A stretch of DNA of 64,000 nt from Gerris lacustris (GCA_951217055.1 OX578286.1:28216720-28280719), one strand, 5' to 3'; shown: positions 11,489 to 24,612, counted from the stretch's first letter. The notes: generated by a model not told the origin, from the sequence alone. Program-made: numbers and translations.

Positions 11489-12314
11489 CAGCGGTTCTCA
11501 ACCTTTTTCAACCCACATACCCCTTTTTGTGTACCATTAACTGTGCGTACCCCTAACAACAACACCTTTTTTTTTTATAAATATTTGTTATATTACATAA
11601 AGTGTTATTTAACTACTGCTAATATTACTACATTATAGAAATATCTATGAATAGGTAATTTTAATTCCATACAAGACTTTTCAATTGACATTTTACTAAC
11701 AAGTTTATATTTATTAGACAGAAAAGTAAAGAAATTCTCATGAAACATTAGTGGGAACTCTGAGCTTGTTTTAGTTTGCAAAGGTCATCAATGTTTGGCT
11801 CCAGCTTGGTCAAATACAACCGTAAATCATCCCCAACATTAACGTTTGTTTCTATATTTGTTCTTCAGGTAAGTTAAACTTAAAAACCCTTTTTCACACG
11901 AGTATGTTGTCATAAACCCCAGTAGGTACATCACAGCAATGTCTAATAGTTCCTTATGTTCTTTTCCAACACTGATCCAAAAGTTGAATACCAAAGTATT
12001 GCAATACTTCTGTTTTGATGTTGGTCCACACGATATTTCGTTATCCACGCACAAAGTACTCACTGACTATTGTTCCAGTCTAACTCCAGCCACAAGTACA
12101 GTAGTAATATGCCCCGTTGGTCCTTCTAGCTTTTCACTACGCAAAAACTGTTGTCACAATTAAATTCTAGCAAACTAGCAAAAATGTAACAATATAATTG
12201 TTTGAGGTTTTTGCTAGTTAACCGCGTACCCCTTACAGATTCGCGTACCCCCAAGAGGTACGCCCCACACCCCCGCGCCCCTGTGGTACGCGTACCACAG
12301 GTTGAGAACCGCTG
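11489..12314 (-). mobile_element. hAT (Charlie-type) deletion derivative, TSD GTTTAGAT
   Basis: Terminal inverted repeats CAGCGGTTCTCAACCT / AGGTTGAGAACCGCTG are the classic Charlie-like hAT ends. Perfect 8-bp duplications GTTTAGAT lie at 11481-11488 and 12315-12322. The 826-bp body keeps only the 3' end of the transposase gene, on the minus strand. Confidence 0.92.
11735..12063 (-). pseudogene. hAT transposase C-terminal dimerisation relic
   Basis: The minus-strand frame contains FWISVGKEHKELLDIAVMYL, then TTYSCEKGFLSLTYLKNKYR. These match the hATC dimerisation region of ZBED5/FAM200-like hAT transposases (FW..V...YP.......LLPF.TTY.CE.GFS.L...K.KYRN). A stop or frameshift follows, after which the downstream GDDLRLYLTKLEPNIDDLC portion resumes in another frame. 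The N-terminal zinc finger and the catalytic core are missing. It cannot encode an active transposase and would depend on a helper copy elsewhere. Confidence 0.85.
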
Positions 12315-12686
12315 GTTTAGATAATTTAATCGGAGTTGGTACTTATATAGTCCAGGTAATTGTGTAGGAGCTGGTAGTTGAGTAGTCCAGTTAACTATAT
12401 AGGAGGTAGTACTTATAAAGGATTTGGTACTTTTATAGTCCATAAAATTGAATAGTTGTAAGCAGCTGGTACTTTTATAGATCAATTTCAATCTTCCAAC
12501 ATAAATTGCGATTAAATGTAATCTACTAAAAGTCATTTTAGGATAGCACACATCTTAAAAAGTTCAACAGCAATATAAATTACTTATCGGTCTAAATATA
12601 TAGACACAAAGTAATATATCCAATGTAAATTACTAATGTAGAGGTCTAAATATATAAACTCAAAGCTGTACGACCTATGTAAATTG

Positions 12687-12919
12687 GGACTTATTTACAT
12701 TGTTACTCCCCTATGTGTTTTTAGAATATAAATGACTAACTAAATAACTATTAAGACAAAGGGATATTTAGTCCTACTACTTTGGGACAAAGCAATATCA
12801 CACTTCCGTTTTTATAAGGGGAGTAACAATCTAAAGAATAACATTTCTTACACCTTCTTTAGATTGATACTCCCTTCTGTTTTCTTTATTAGGGGAAGAA
12901 ACAATCTAAAGAAGCACCT
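12687..12919. mobile_element. Family A MITE, near-perfect TSD
   Basis: GGACTTATTTACATTGTTAC at the left and AACAATCTAAAGAAGCACC at the right, with the usual internal AAGGGGAGTAACAATC arm. The flanks GTAAATTG and GTAAATTA differ at one of eight positions. Confidence 0.8.
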
Positions 12920-13142
12920 GTAAATTACCTAAGTTTCTATCTAAATGTTATATTATAGACAAAAAGTTATACAACCTATGTAAATTACAAATATATCGAT
13001 CCTAATATACAGTCGAAAAGTAATAATAACCTAATTTATTTTATAATAAAAATTATCGATAATTACTAATTTATCGATCTAAATAACATATATAAATAAT
13101 TATACCACCTATGTAAATTACTAAAGTATGTCTAAAAATATA

Positions 13143-13596
13143 CAGGGTGATCCAAAAGTCCCTCCCCCGTCTTAACTTTTGAACGGTTTGAGATAAATTA
13201 ATGAAAATAGGGAACCTCACCATGTCAAGGGAAGTTCGTTTTCATGCAATCGCGCAGTAGGGGCAACCACCCATTTTGCCCCCAGGCCACCCAACTACAA
13301 AATTTCAATATGGAGTGTATATTGTTTATAGCAGATTTGGATTCTACGGTGAAAAATAAGAATATTTTACTTCAAACTTTTTTTCTATCTCCAATATTTT
13401 TGCCCAAATATAGGGCAATAGGATAAAAATGGAAGATTTCAGCGCCAGGGGACAAAATAGGGGGTCGCCACTGGTGCGCCATAGCATGAAAACAAACTTC
13501 CCTTTGCATAGTATAGATCCCCCCAAGTTTCATTAATTTCTCTCAAACCGTTCAAAAGTTAAGAGGGGTGGGGGGGGCGACTTTTGGACCACCCTG
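13143..13596. mobile_element. CAGGGTG TIR element (Tc1/mariner-like ends)
   Basis: Ends CAGGGTGATCCAAAAGTC and GACTTTTGGACCACCCTG. The left flank is TA; the right flank is AA, so the TA duplication is lost or mutated. The arms continue inward (CTTAACTTTTGAACGGTTTG) for well over 60 bp. It is non-coding and closely related to the larger element at 29903-30947. Confidence 0.75.
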
Positions 13597-13740
13597 AAGA
13601 TACAAAGAAATACAACCTATGAAAATAACTACTACAGTCGGCATTTATGATCAAATTTTCCAACATCAATATAAATATGAACATACTTAGTTAGAAATGC
13701 TAATGTTATTAAAATGTATAACTAAACAACCTATTTAAAG

Positions 13741-14241
13741 AACATAACAAAAGAATTACAAAGAAACGACTTTATGAATAAATATGTGTCCCATGAATCC
13801 AATAATTTATTTATTCCATCTATCAGTAGCAGGAAATACAGATTATTCTCTGGATACAATATATCAGAAAAATGTATGATAGAGCCAAAAAAAAAAAAAA
13901 AAAAATCTTAATGTTTCTCTGGTCCATATAAAAAAGGCAACATCAATATTTTCTCCGTCGACCTATATAACAGCCTTCAGAAGTAATATATTCCTTCTTT
14001 ATTGTTATCCACAAGACCAAGCCAACAACGAGGAATATCTCGCATAAGAATATATCCCGTAAAATTCTCTATTAGGAATTCCTTTCTAAGGAATAAGGGG
14101 GGGGGGAACAATTTTTTTTTTGTTAGTAAAGGATTTAGCTATATCACCCGATCTAGAGACTACGCAAAAACACCTGGTGACTGATATTCCACTAACATTT
14201 AGATTCGAATATCAAATATCAGGTTTTCTTTAAAAAATAAT

Positions 14242-14321
<80 letters not shown>

Positions 14322-14751
14322 ACATTTTATATAGTCTCTCCAATACAAAAAGAGTGAGTAAGGGGAATATCAATGAAAGAATCATCAAAAATAGATTTCA
14401 TACAATTTATTTTCTTTATATCACAGCATACAGACAGACAAGTATTATTATGATTTATCGTTTTAAAAGCAAAATATTGATATTAAGTTTTTTCATATCT
14501 AGAGTGGGAGTATAAAAAGGGGTGTCCGGGGGGGAGGGAGAGATTTGAAGAAAGAATTTTTAGGGAAAGGGTAAAATATAGTGTAGAAATATAAAGAAAT
14601 ATTTACCGATTTAAAATGTAGAATGTAAAATTATTTAATATGATGTACATCAAACATTGAAGAATAATTTAATATTTTGAACAGCAGACAATATAGAATT
14701 CAAATGTTGTATACAATAATGTTAGCTTGGTGGAAGAAATCATAAAGTCAT
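13741..14751. other. Unassigned stretch with (AT)n
   Basis: An (AT)n array lies at about 14245-14319. A poly-A run near 13889-13907 and G tracts near 14098-14105 and 14527 are the only other features that I can name. Confidence 0.6.
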
Positions 14752-15467
14752 TTTTAGGGTCCGTAGGCAAAACCAAGGACCCTTATATTTTCCGTGGACG
14801 TGTCCGTCCGTCCGTCCTGTCGCCTGCTCTCACGGCTACACTTTTTGTCCGATGACTTTGAAATTTAGTATGTATGTGTCTTGTACCTGCCCACATATTT
14901 TAAAAATATAGCAACTTAAAAAAATATTTTTCAAAAAAATTAGGGTAAAAAAACTTAAAGGTTAATTTTTTTTTGTTTTTTTTTTTTGGCACCGTGAGGG
15001 GTATCATAATATGAAAGGGTACGTCGACTAATTACAAAAATATATAACTCTTTGATAGGGCGAGCGTATGCAAGTTTGAAGTGGGTGTGAAACGTGTCCC
15101 CCCCCCCTTCTATCTTGCTTATGTGAAGGGCAAAAAATCCTGAACATTCTTCGACCAAAAGTAAAGATACCACATTTTGGAAATTTCGATAAAATATTAT
15201 TTTATATTTTATTGACAAAATACGTTTTTTTTTTATAATTATGGTCTTTTCGATGTATTTATATGGTTGTAGTCCGGTTCAGTGGCATAAAAAATACTTT
15301 ATCAGAGTGTGTTTTGAGAATATCAGACCCTTAGAATGGTTCAAAGTAAGCTTTTTAGCATTTTAAAAAAACACTGTTTATACGCTTTACAGTTAAACAC
15401 TATATAGTGTGGCCTACGGACCCTCGCTGTGTGCTGACTAGCACACACTTGACCTGTTTATTTAGTT
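14752..15467 (+). repeat. Family C interspersed repeat, full-length
   Basis: Starts TTTTTAGGGTCCGTAGGC and ends GCCTACGGACCCTCGCTGTG, then a GTGTGCTGACTAGCACAC hairpin and TTGACCTGTTTATTT. The inverted GGGTCCGTAGGC ends suggest a DNA transposon or a TIR-bearing non-autonomous element; no coding frame is conserved. The interior holds homopolymer runs (C9 near 15100, A-rich and T-rich tracts). Confidence 0.75.
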
Positions 15468-15540
15468 CTAAGATATATTATAATTTCTCAATGAAAACAG
15501 AGAGGAGGGAGTCAATGATAGAAGGGGACGTGGGGGTGAA

Positions 15541-15906
15541 TAAGAACATAATTGTGCGCGAGTTATTCATGCGCTACATTATCAGAAAAAACACAACTCA
15601 ATTAAAAGTATGAACAAATGAAAAACTAACAGAAATACTCTAGCGAGAACAACCTAATTTTTAAAGATCATAATTGTGCGTGAGTTATTCATGCACCACA
15701 TTTTTAGAAACAAAAAAACTAAATTACAAGGATGAACAAATGATAAACTAACAGAAATACTCTAGCGAGAACAACCTGATTTTTTAAGAACATAATTGTG
15801 CGTGAGTTATTCATGCGCCACATTATTAGAAAAAACACAACTCAATTAAAAGTATGAACAAATGAAAAACTAACAGAAATACTCTAGCGAGAACAACCTG
15901 ATTTTT
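15541..15906. repeat. Three ~120-bp tandem units
   Basis: GAACATAATTGTGCGCGAGT...ACTCTAGCGAGAACAACCT is repeated three times in direct orientation with few differences. The following 15907-16147 is unassigned AT-rich DNA. Confidence 0.85.
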
Positions 15907-16147
15907 CCTATTCAAACTATCAAATGTCCGGTGTGACCAGCTGATTAAGCATTTCAGTGTTACCTCTGTAAATCATAATAGAAAATTTCCCTTTCTCAAT
16001 TTCCATTTCATAACAGTTCAGTATAATTAGAATAAACAACATTAAAAATAATTATAACATTGGAAAATAAACTAATAGTTTAATATATCTTTTTTAAAAT
16101 AAATCATTATACTGCGTGCTATATTATATTGCTGTTTTATTTAAAAA

Positions 16148-16712
16148 ATAGACTGCCAAAAGGTGTGGCACATAGCTTCCTCGCATCCTATCCACGTACT
16201 TTATTGATTTTATGCTTTTACAAGCAATTATTGTCTAATTGGTTTAATTGTTTCCCCCGTTTTATTTAATCTGTCAAAATTGTTTTGATTTTTTATATGA
16301 ATTAAAGTATCAATTTAGCAAAAGTTAAAGAGCGCAGACGGTTCAAATTAATCTGGGGCTATCGGCGGGTTACTTTCGATAAACTATAAAAGTTTCATTC
16401 AAATCAGATAAGTAATTTTGAAGCTATAGGTGTAAATAAATGTATGTTTCTGCGAATGTAGAAGAGAAACAATAGGCGCAAAAGATTGAGACTTATTGGT
16501 TGCGAACCAACAATGGGCTAATTATGACCTACCACCCAAAATTAATTAAAATTAGATGTGTAATTTTTAAGATATGTTGGTTCACAAAAATTGAACGGCA
16601 AACCGACCGACAGACACGGAACCAAATAGGTTCTCTGATGTCTGAAACGGATTTCTGTCTTGGAATTTTTGAAATCGGAGACCTCAATTTTTTTTTTAAT
16701 CTCGGAAGCAAT
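16148..16712 (-). repeat. Family B interspersed repeat
   Basis: Inverse orientation: starts ATAGACTGCCAAAAGGTGTG then GCACATAGCTTCCTCGCATC, and ends ATCTCGGAAGCAA. The CGTTACCTTCGG part of the terminal palindrome is deleted. Confidence 0.75.
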
Positions 16713-16823
16713 AAACATCGATTCAGTATTGAACGGCATTACAAAACCTTTTAAGATCAACAATACAACACTAGAATTTATAATAGAGCAACTATTTTAT
16801 GTTGGTGTGTAGTGAGTGTATCG

Positions 16824-17550
<727 letters not shown>

Positions 17551-18475
17551 TTTGGACTTTAGTTTGTAAATTTGTTTGTTATGTAGTTCACTAACAGTAT
17601 ACTGTTCATAGAACTGCTAATATATTTATTTACCAAACAGAGCAAGGTCCTATACTTTGTCTCAACCGTTTGTCTTTTAGGATGTCTGTCTGTAAATTTG
17701 TTTGTTACGTAGTCACAAACAGAGTACTGTTCACAGAACTGCTAGTATATTTATTTACCAAGTAGAGAGAGGTCCCGTTGTAACTCAACCAGTTTGCATT
17801 TCGGATGTCTGTCTGTAAATTTGTTAGTTTCGTAGTCACTAATAGTACATTGTTCACAGATCTGCTAGTATATTTGATAATACTATTTCATTATTTACTA
17901 AGCAGAGAGAGGTCCCGTTTTGACTCATGCATTTGGCATTTCGGACGTCTGTATAAATTTGGTTCTTACGTAGTTACTAACAGTGTACTGTCCACAGATC
18001 TGGAAGTATATTTATTTACCAAGCAGAGCAAGGTCCTGCTTTTACTCAACTGTTTGTCTTTTAGGATGTCTGTCTGTAAATTTGTTTGTTACGTAGTCAC
18101 TAACAGTGTACTGTACTGTTCACTGATTTGCTAGTATATTTATTTACTAAGCAGAGTGAGGTCCTGCTTTGACTCAACCGTTTGGCATTTCGGACGTCTG
18201 TCTGTAAATTTGTTTGTTACGTAGTCACTAACAGTGTACTGTACTATTCACTGATTTACTAGTATATTTATTTACTAAGCAGAGCAAGGTCCTGCTTTGA
18301 CTGAACCGTTTGTCCTTTAGGATGTCTGTCTGTAAATTTATTTGTTGCGTAGCCACACAGTCTACAGTTCACACAACTGCTAGTATATTTTATTGACCGT
18401 GCAAAGCGAGTTCTGACATTTCGGACGTCTGTCTGTCTGCATGTATTGTTTATTATGCAGTTACCACCAAACACG
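17551..18475. repeat. ~120-bp tandem array
   Basis: About seven diverged units built from GTCTGTCTGTAAATTTGTTT, TTACGTAGTCACTAACAGTG, CTAGTATATTTATTTAC and AAGCAGAGCAAGGTCCTG. Unit length varies because of small insertions. Confidence 0.85.
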
Positions 18476-20105
18476 CTGTTCTTGTTTCTTCAAATTTTGC
18501 ATGGATGTTCCTTGAAATCATTAAAATAGATAAATATGTTGTTCTGTGTTTTACAGAGATCTATTGCTCACAAAGCTACTACTATAATTATATGCGTGTG
18601 CATTGTGCATATGTATTATGAATATTATGTTTAGCGTTAAAAGGTGTTTTTCTATTTTTTAAAAAAAGAAACATTTATTGATACTGAATAAAGTTAAAAT
18701 AAAAAAAGCGGCAAAAGGAGGAGAAAGTGTTGACAGACCCTGTTTGTATTTTCAACCAAATGGCGTTTTTAAAATGTCAACTTTTCTTTTGAAAGCAGCC
18801 AAACTGACAGTGACAGTGACAGTTTTTCACCCTATCTTTCTTTTTTTATCATAAATCAAATCAAAAGTCTGGAGGTAAAAGGTTTTTTTTATATTCAAGA
18901 CCTTCTTAATTCAAGTAATTTCTATATAAAGGTAAAATCCCGTTTTTATTCTTTATTTAAAAAAACAATACATTTTCTTAAAAAATGAATACAACCAAAA
19001 TAAATGCATTAACACTTTTTATGCAAAGTTATAATAAAATGTCTTTAATAATTTAATATGTAAAATTAATATAATTACAAGATAAAAAGAACTTTTTGTA
19101 TACTACGTTTTTAAATTGTCTGCTGACTAAATAAAAATCATAAATTAGAAACACGTCAAAATGAAGATTGTAAATATGGGACATGCCAAAACAAATAAAA
19201 TAACTTACGGATTTTTTCCGAACTAACATTCCATACAGCAAAATTTGCTGAAAACTAATTAAATTCTGTTGAAAGATGGCTAAAAGTATTAAAATAATGC
19301 ATTGTCTTCGTCTCCTGAGCTATTCAAAAATCAATTCAAAGGTCTAGCTACTCGGGAAGTTAGTTAAAAATCGATTGCAAGATTTGTACTGGACAAACAA
19401 ACCAACAAGAAAGCAAGCTAATAAAAACGTAGTAAAATTATTTAAATTTGTAGATTGTAAAATTTATGAATTATAACAGAGTTATTCAATTAAAACAAAA
19501 ATTACCTATACTTAAAACGAGTTTTAAATACAGTCGAAATTTCGGTAAGTAAGTGGTAATTCATTGAAATTATGATTTTATTTATTTATTTCATTTTTAA
19601 TGAGAGTCCTCTACAGTGTGTGCACACCACGAGAGAGGCACTCTAACAATACAATAAAATAGAATATAAAGTACATTATATGTATATAATAAATAGATAA
19701 ACTAATTAACAAATCAAAAAATGTACAATAAATAACACAAATCAATGAATAAATATAGTAGTAAAAATAAATAATTAATGATTAACAATGAACAAGTGAT
19801 AAAAACAACGAACAAAGCAAGGACTAGATTTAAAACTCCTGAGCTAATTAACGTCTAACAAATTATGACATAAATGGTTTAAAACAGATTTGAAGGAATT
19901 TAGGGAAAGGATATTGGGACAATCAGCAAGGAAATTACAAGCATTAACACAACGGACAATAGGTGATAGGTTGGACAACTCTCTGATGTAGAAGGGGGTA
20001 AGATAACAACGTTATCCTGTATTGCAGGACAGCTTTCAACATTTTACATAGTTTATCATTTTTCCTTAACACTGTCATTTATTTTGTGATTTTTGATTTT
20101 GTTTC
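18476..20105. other. Unassigned AT-rich stretch; shared segment with 63886
   Basis: ATTACAAGATAAAAAGAACT followed by TTTTGTATACTACG near 19072-19110 recurs at 63886-63925, so at least this part is interspersed repeat. 19600-20040, which begins at a GTGTGTGCACACCACGAGAG block, looks like the 3' non-coding end of a retroelement in inverse orientation, but no protein confirms this. Confidence 0.45.
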
Positions 20106-20896
20106 CAAGCTTACCGAAGGTAACGGAAGCTATGTGATAATTATGAAGAAATAGATATTTTTATGTCTCTGATTTAAAAAATTCCAAGACAGAATGCAAT
20201 TTTAGACATCACGGAACATAATTGGTTTCAAATCTGTCGGTCTGTCTGTGTGCTTTCAAAGAAAAACCAAGACAATTTATATTCCCGGTGAATGGGAGAC
20301 CTGGTTAAAAAAATATACTGCCAATTGGTGTGCCACATAGTTTCCTCGCATCCTATCACGTACTTTATTGATTTTTTGCTTTTACAAGCCATTATTGTCA
20401 AATATATTTTTAATTGTTTCCCCCGTTTTTTAAATCTGTCAAAACTGTTTTGACTTACATGAATTAAAGTATCAATTTAGCAAAAATTTAAGAGCACAGA
20501 CGGTTCTAATTAATCTGGGGCTATCTTCAGGTTACTTTTGATAAACTATAAAAGTTTCATACAAAATCAGATAAGTACTTATATGAAGATATAGGTGTAA
20601 ATAAATGAATGTTTGTGCGCATGTGGAAGAGAAACAAATGAGCGCAGAACTTATATGGGACCAACAATGAGCTAATTATGGCCTACCATCCAAATTTCAT
20701 TAAAATCAGACGTGTAGTTTTTAAGATATGTATTGGTTCGCAAAAATTGAACGACAGACCGACACGGACCAAAAATGTTCCTTGATGTCTGAAACGGATT
20801 TCTGTCTTGGAATTTTTGAAATCGGAGATATGAAATGTTTGTTCTTCAGAACGATCACATAGCTTCCGTTACCTTCGGTAAGCTCGGAAGCAAAAA
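20106..20896. repeat. Two family B copies facing each other
   Basis: 20106-20260 is the CGGAAGC-end of B in plus orientation (AGCTTACCGAAGGTAACGG). 20310-20896 is a nearly full B copy in inverse orientation, from TATACTGCCAATTGGTGTGC to CTTCGGTAAGCTCGGAAGC. The space between is short and AT-rich. Confidence 0.75.
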
Positions 20897-21127
20897 TAAT
20901 ATTAATACGCATATTTCGACCATATTTGTTACAAAACTTTTGTAATACACAGTTTGGCTAATACAAACGATTTTAATAACCCAATGACTGATTATTGTGT
21001 TGCCAGTCATCGTAAATAGATCTTTACAATTTGTCTGGTTTTCTAGGTAATTGGATAGTGGGTTAAATAAAGGTTACAAGATTTATGCTTACAGACATGT
21101 AAAAACTTAATAAAAAGCGTGCAAAAA

Positions 21128-21215
21128 TAGAGTTCCTTCACTATTAAATCAAAAATAGAGTTCCTTCAATATTAAACCAAAAATAGAGTTCCTTCACTAT
21201 TAAATCAAAAATAGG
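21128..21215. repeat. 28-bp tandem repeat
   Basis: AAATAGAGTTCCTTCACTAT followed by TAAATCAA is repeated about three times head to tail. The rest of 20897-21356 is unassigned. Confidence 0.8.
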
Positions 21216-21586
21216 AGATGGGGGGAAAAAAAGAAAATATATGCAGAATAAATAAATTAACGTATTATTTCGATATAATAAAATAAAAAAAAAGTTGTCT
21301 GCAGGAAATTGAATCTGCGAGGCAGTGATCAAGATAGCGAAGGACTCACAATAAAACAGTACAGCATATCCGTCCCCCCATATGGGTCACCTGCGGGAAC
21401 GGTTTTGGACATGGTTGGAACACAAAAAAGGTAAAAAAAAAAAAGGTCAAAAATGGTTGGAACACAAAAAAGGTCGGATTATCCGGGGAACAAAAAACGT
21501 GAATATTTCAGTGTAAAAATTAAATCTTTATTATTAAAAATCAATTTACGTTCTCCATTCTGAATATGTCTATATGAATATTCATA

Positions 21587-21703
21587 CTAATCCTATTAAG
21601 GAATACGCTTCAAAGTCTTTCACAACCTTTTTCCAATCTTTAATTGTTGTTACACCAACTGCTAACTCTGAAGCTAGTTTTAGAACGGACTCACCTTTGT
21701 CAA
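21587..21703 (-). pseudogene. Pogo/Tigger transposase HTH relic
   Basis: The minus-strand frame reads LDKGESVLKLASELAV then GVTTIKDWKK. This is the CENP-B/Psq-type helix-turn-helix of Tigger/JRK transposases (LDKGES...LA.E.GVG.STV.DWKK), which binds the element ends. The second HTH and the DDE catalytic domain are not visible. The fragment ends in a stop and is surrounded by non-coding sequence, so it is a dead remnant. Confidence 0.75.
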
Positions 21704-21827
21704 GCCGAACATCTAACGTCTACAGTAATGTGCATGAAACCCGTAGTTGCTTCAGTTGAGCCGCCATATTCACTAAAAATATAGCGCAACAATGGACTGT
21801 AAATATAGAATGACACGCACGATAAAA

Positions 21828-22230
21828 AAGCCTACAATGGTAGAGTAAACGATCGAGTAGCACTCTACCAAGCTACTAGCCTAATGTGAACGATACGGAT
21901 AATAATCGGTAGAGCATAGTGGATAAAAGTTGGTCGAGTAAATGAGCTAGTGCGGTGGTAGAGTAGCTCAACCGCCGACAGGCGAGTAGACCCCCCACCC
22001 TACGTCCGTCCTCACATTGAATACCTCTTCTATGTATTAATTGCGGGATTATTCAGAACTAAAAACGTAATAACCTCACTTTACTAAGGCTACTATCTCA
22101 AGCACGTGTGAACGACTTTAGAGTCACTCTACCAAAAAACAGCCCACCATTTTACTCTACCGTCCCTTGTGCTGAAAAGTAAGCAAGTGCACTCGGCCCT
22201 TAACTCTACCAATGTAAACTAGGCTTAAGA
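21828..22230. mobile_element. Non-coding TIR element inside the Tigger relic
   Basis: AAGCCTACAATGGTAGAGT at the left and ACTCTACCAATGTAAACTAG then GCTT at the right are imperfect inverted copies. Repeated CTCTACC / GGTAGAG motifs fill the interior. It sits inside the Tigger-like element. Confidence 0.45.
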
Positions 22231-22627
22231 AACAAAGTCAAGCGATCAGTATCAGTACGATAACAAAGACCCGACTAGCAGCTTTTTTGTTTTATACTCA
22301 ATATTCTGATAAGGATGAAGTTAAGTCGTGTCAGATTAAACTTTTTTTTAAACCAAAGGGTCTCGTGGTCGGATATTCCGAAGAGTCGGATATTCCGAGG
22401 TCGGATAAAAGGAGTTCTACTGTAATAAAATGTTAACTCTACTTCCGGTCTCTCTTTTCTTTTTATTATTGACTTTTATTTATTTATTATTAAATCCGAA
22501 ACTTTGATGATTTATTATTACTTTCTGTCTCAAGTAAACTTTTATGGTATCGGTCGTTCAACTTGTGTTATTTATGAAATTTAGATTAGATTTTTTATTT
22601 TCCTTAGTAGCCATGCTTTTTCTTTTA

Positions 22628-22629
<2 letters not shown>

Positions 22630-22711
<82 letters not shown>

Positions 22712-22735
22712 TATATATATATAATTATATATATA
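22630..22735. repeat. (AT)n microsatellite
   Basis: AT dinucleotides with short TAATAT phase breaks near 22703 and 22723. The flanking 22423-22629 and 22736-23080 are unassigned. Confidence 0.9.
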
Positions 22736-23089
22736 AACCCTTCTGAAACGTAGAACTTTGACAGGTTGCTAAAAAGTTGGTCTCATTCGACACAGAAACC
22801 TATTGTCTACAAGTTTTGATTTATGATGTGTTATAGTTAAGATGAACAGTGATTTTTAAAGTTATTTTGTGAATATCACGAAAATGAAGCTTATTATCAA
22901 TAAATTATACCATCAGATCGTTATTATTCCTTTTGGCAATGAAAATAATTCTTAAACGAGTATCAAAGTTATTTTAAATTAAAAAAAGGTAATTGATGAA
23001 AGAGAAAGAATTGTTTGGTAGAAGAGAATAGAAGGTGAATATTGCGTACAAAACCCAATTCTATTGATGAAACTCGAGAAAGGTTAAAG

Positions 23090-23447
23090 TTACAATAGGA
23101 ACTGCTTCCCACATACCTCCAAACTAAACCATGCTTGGTGGGACAAAATGAATGAACAGAGGGCACTTGGAGCCAGACGCTTCTCTATATTCACTGTAAG
23201 GGACCGTGCTGCGTTGTCCGACATTTCTATACTTCCCAGATCTCTCCTGTATTCTGCTCGAAATGAAAATGTAACATATTTCTCCTGCGTTTCCCATCTC
23301 GACCCTATATTGGGGTCAGCTAGAAAACACTTTTTTGAATTAGATCCCAACGAGGAAAATGGAAACGAGATTTGTGTGTTTTCAGAATTCATAGTTGGTT
23401 TTGAGAAGCGAAATGCAATTAAAATAAAGTATTGTTTTACACAATAA
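23090..23447. other. Unidentified segment open on both strands
   Basis: Both strands are free of stops for about 300 bp (plus from 23148, minus to 23479), and the base composition is less AT-rich than the surroundings. The plus frame contains DRAALSDISILPRSLLYSAR. I do not recognise a family on either strand and see no convincing splice sites. It could be an old exon, a processed fragment or transposon coding sequence. Confidence 0.35.
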
Positions 23448-23689
23448 ACAATTCTGATACGTATGTTAGAAGAGAACATATATATTCCCTCTAGCTTTCT
23501 AAATAATTGTCGATATCAATAATCTCGACAACCATTTCATCATTTAAAAATATCTCAATAAAGCATACAACAAAAGTTGAAAATAAAAGTAAAATATCGT
23601 CGAAATAAACTAAAACTGTTAGCAGTAATTATTTTATGGTGGTTACTCATAATGAAGGTAAGGGTTCACTATCATTTTGGAATCTGTAG

Positions 23690-24612
23690 ATTCACGATGA
23701 TAGTGTAGTCAAAACCGGTCTGTAAGTTATTTATGGTTAATGACAATGTACTGATTAATTTAAGTAGTAATAGTAAATGTAATTGACTACCTTTACAGGT
23801 GTAATAGTTTATGTCATTTACTACCTTTGAGGGTGAAATAGTTTATGTTATTGGAACGAAGTTCCGTATGGCACGTTGCAGCGTCTGGAGCCCGGGAGTG
23901 AATCCGAAAAAACGACCGTTACAAAACAGACCGTCACGAAGTCAACCGATGACGATGACTTGAGTAAAAGATGACCGATTTAGTTGAAATTTTGTACACA
24001 TGTTCATTTTACCAATGCCCAGGATGAGTTCGTTGGGCAACGTTATCCGCTCAAGCGTTCGCGCGCAACGCTCGCGTAAACGTAAGTTCCAAATGTAAAT
24101 AGGACATTTTCTTTATTGTTGATCCCTTTCATTTTATTCTTATTATTTGGTCATTAGGGATGAAGGAAAATAATATATTTGTGATATTGTTTGCGGTAAT
24201 TGTACTACAGATGATATTTTTAAGATAATTGAATTCAAGGTAAAATAATTTTATTTAATGTTGCTTTCGGGTTATAACCATATACGTTCACTTTAAGTGC
24301 TACCGGTGAACATTTAGTAAGCTATAGCGGTAAAAAATACTGATGTTCCGGGCATTGGGTTAATGAAAAGCGTAAGGAACTTCGTTCCAAATGGTTGTCC
24401 CGCGACACCACACGTACTTTTTTACTAACTTTACGGGTGTAATAGTGTATGTTATTTACTACCTTTACGGGTGAAATAGTTAGTTATTAAAATAGTTGAT
24501 TGTTATTAGTAAATAACCAACACTGTTACAAGTTCAATGAATCAGTATATTGTCATAAACCATAAATATAATACAGCCCGGTTTCGACATCAAAGTCATC
24601 TTCAGTGAACTG
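23690..24612. mobile_element. Fold-back structure with a nested element
   Basis: AACCGGTCTGTAAGTTATTT followed by ATGGTTAATGACAATGTACT (about 23715-23753) reappears inverted at about 24539-24590. Between the arms are ~35-bp repeats (CTACCTTTACGGGTG-AATAG) on both sides of an inner element. The inner element's ends are TTGGAACGAAGTTCC (23851) and GGAACTTCGTTCCAA (24376-24390). Confidence 0.55.

Larger units (their letters stand above)
11270..12480. repeat. Degenerate GGTACTTTTATAGTCCAGG minisatellite
   Basis: Units of roughly 30-40 bp (TACTTTTATAGTCCAGG, then TAACT...AGGA) lie at 11270-11480 and resume at 12323-12480. The hAT relic at 11489-12314 interrupts them. Confidence 0.7.
12530..13740. 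repeat. AT-rich ~65-75-bp minisatellite, twice interrupted
   Basis: CCTATGTAAATTACTAA...CTAAATATATA...ACAAAG units occur at about 12530-12686, 12920-13140 and, degenerate, 13600-13740. A family A MITE and a CAGGGTG element are inserted between the blocks. Confidence 0.6.
21357..22422 (-). mobile_element. Tigger/pogo-like element relic
   Basis: The right end reads GGTCGGATAAAAGGAGTTCT then ACTG|TA, and the left end CAGTACAGCATATCCG. Both CAGTA-type ends and TCGGATTATCCGG-like sub-terminal sequence are typical of pogo/Tigger elements, which duplicate TA; the left flanking dinucleotide here is not TA. A transposase fragment lies on the minus strand. A CTACCA/TGGTAG inverted-repeat element interrupts it. 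Confidence 0.6.

Noticed and set aside
12126..12551. 141-residue minus-strand frame
   Set aside because: It crosses the hAT right end into the flanking minisatellite, so it cannot be one ancestral gene.
23148..23447. Exon call on the plus strand
   Set aside because: Open but without recognised family or good splice sites; kept only as an unidentified segment.
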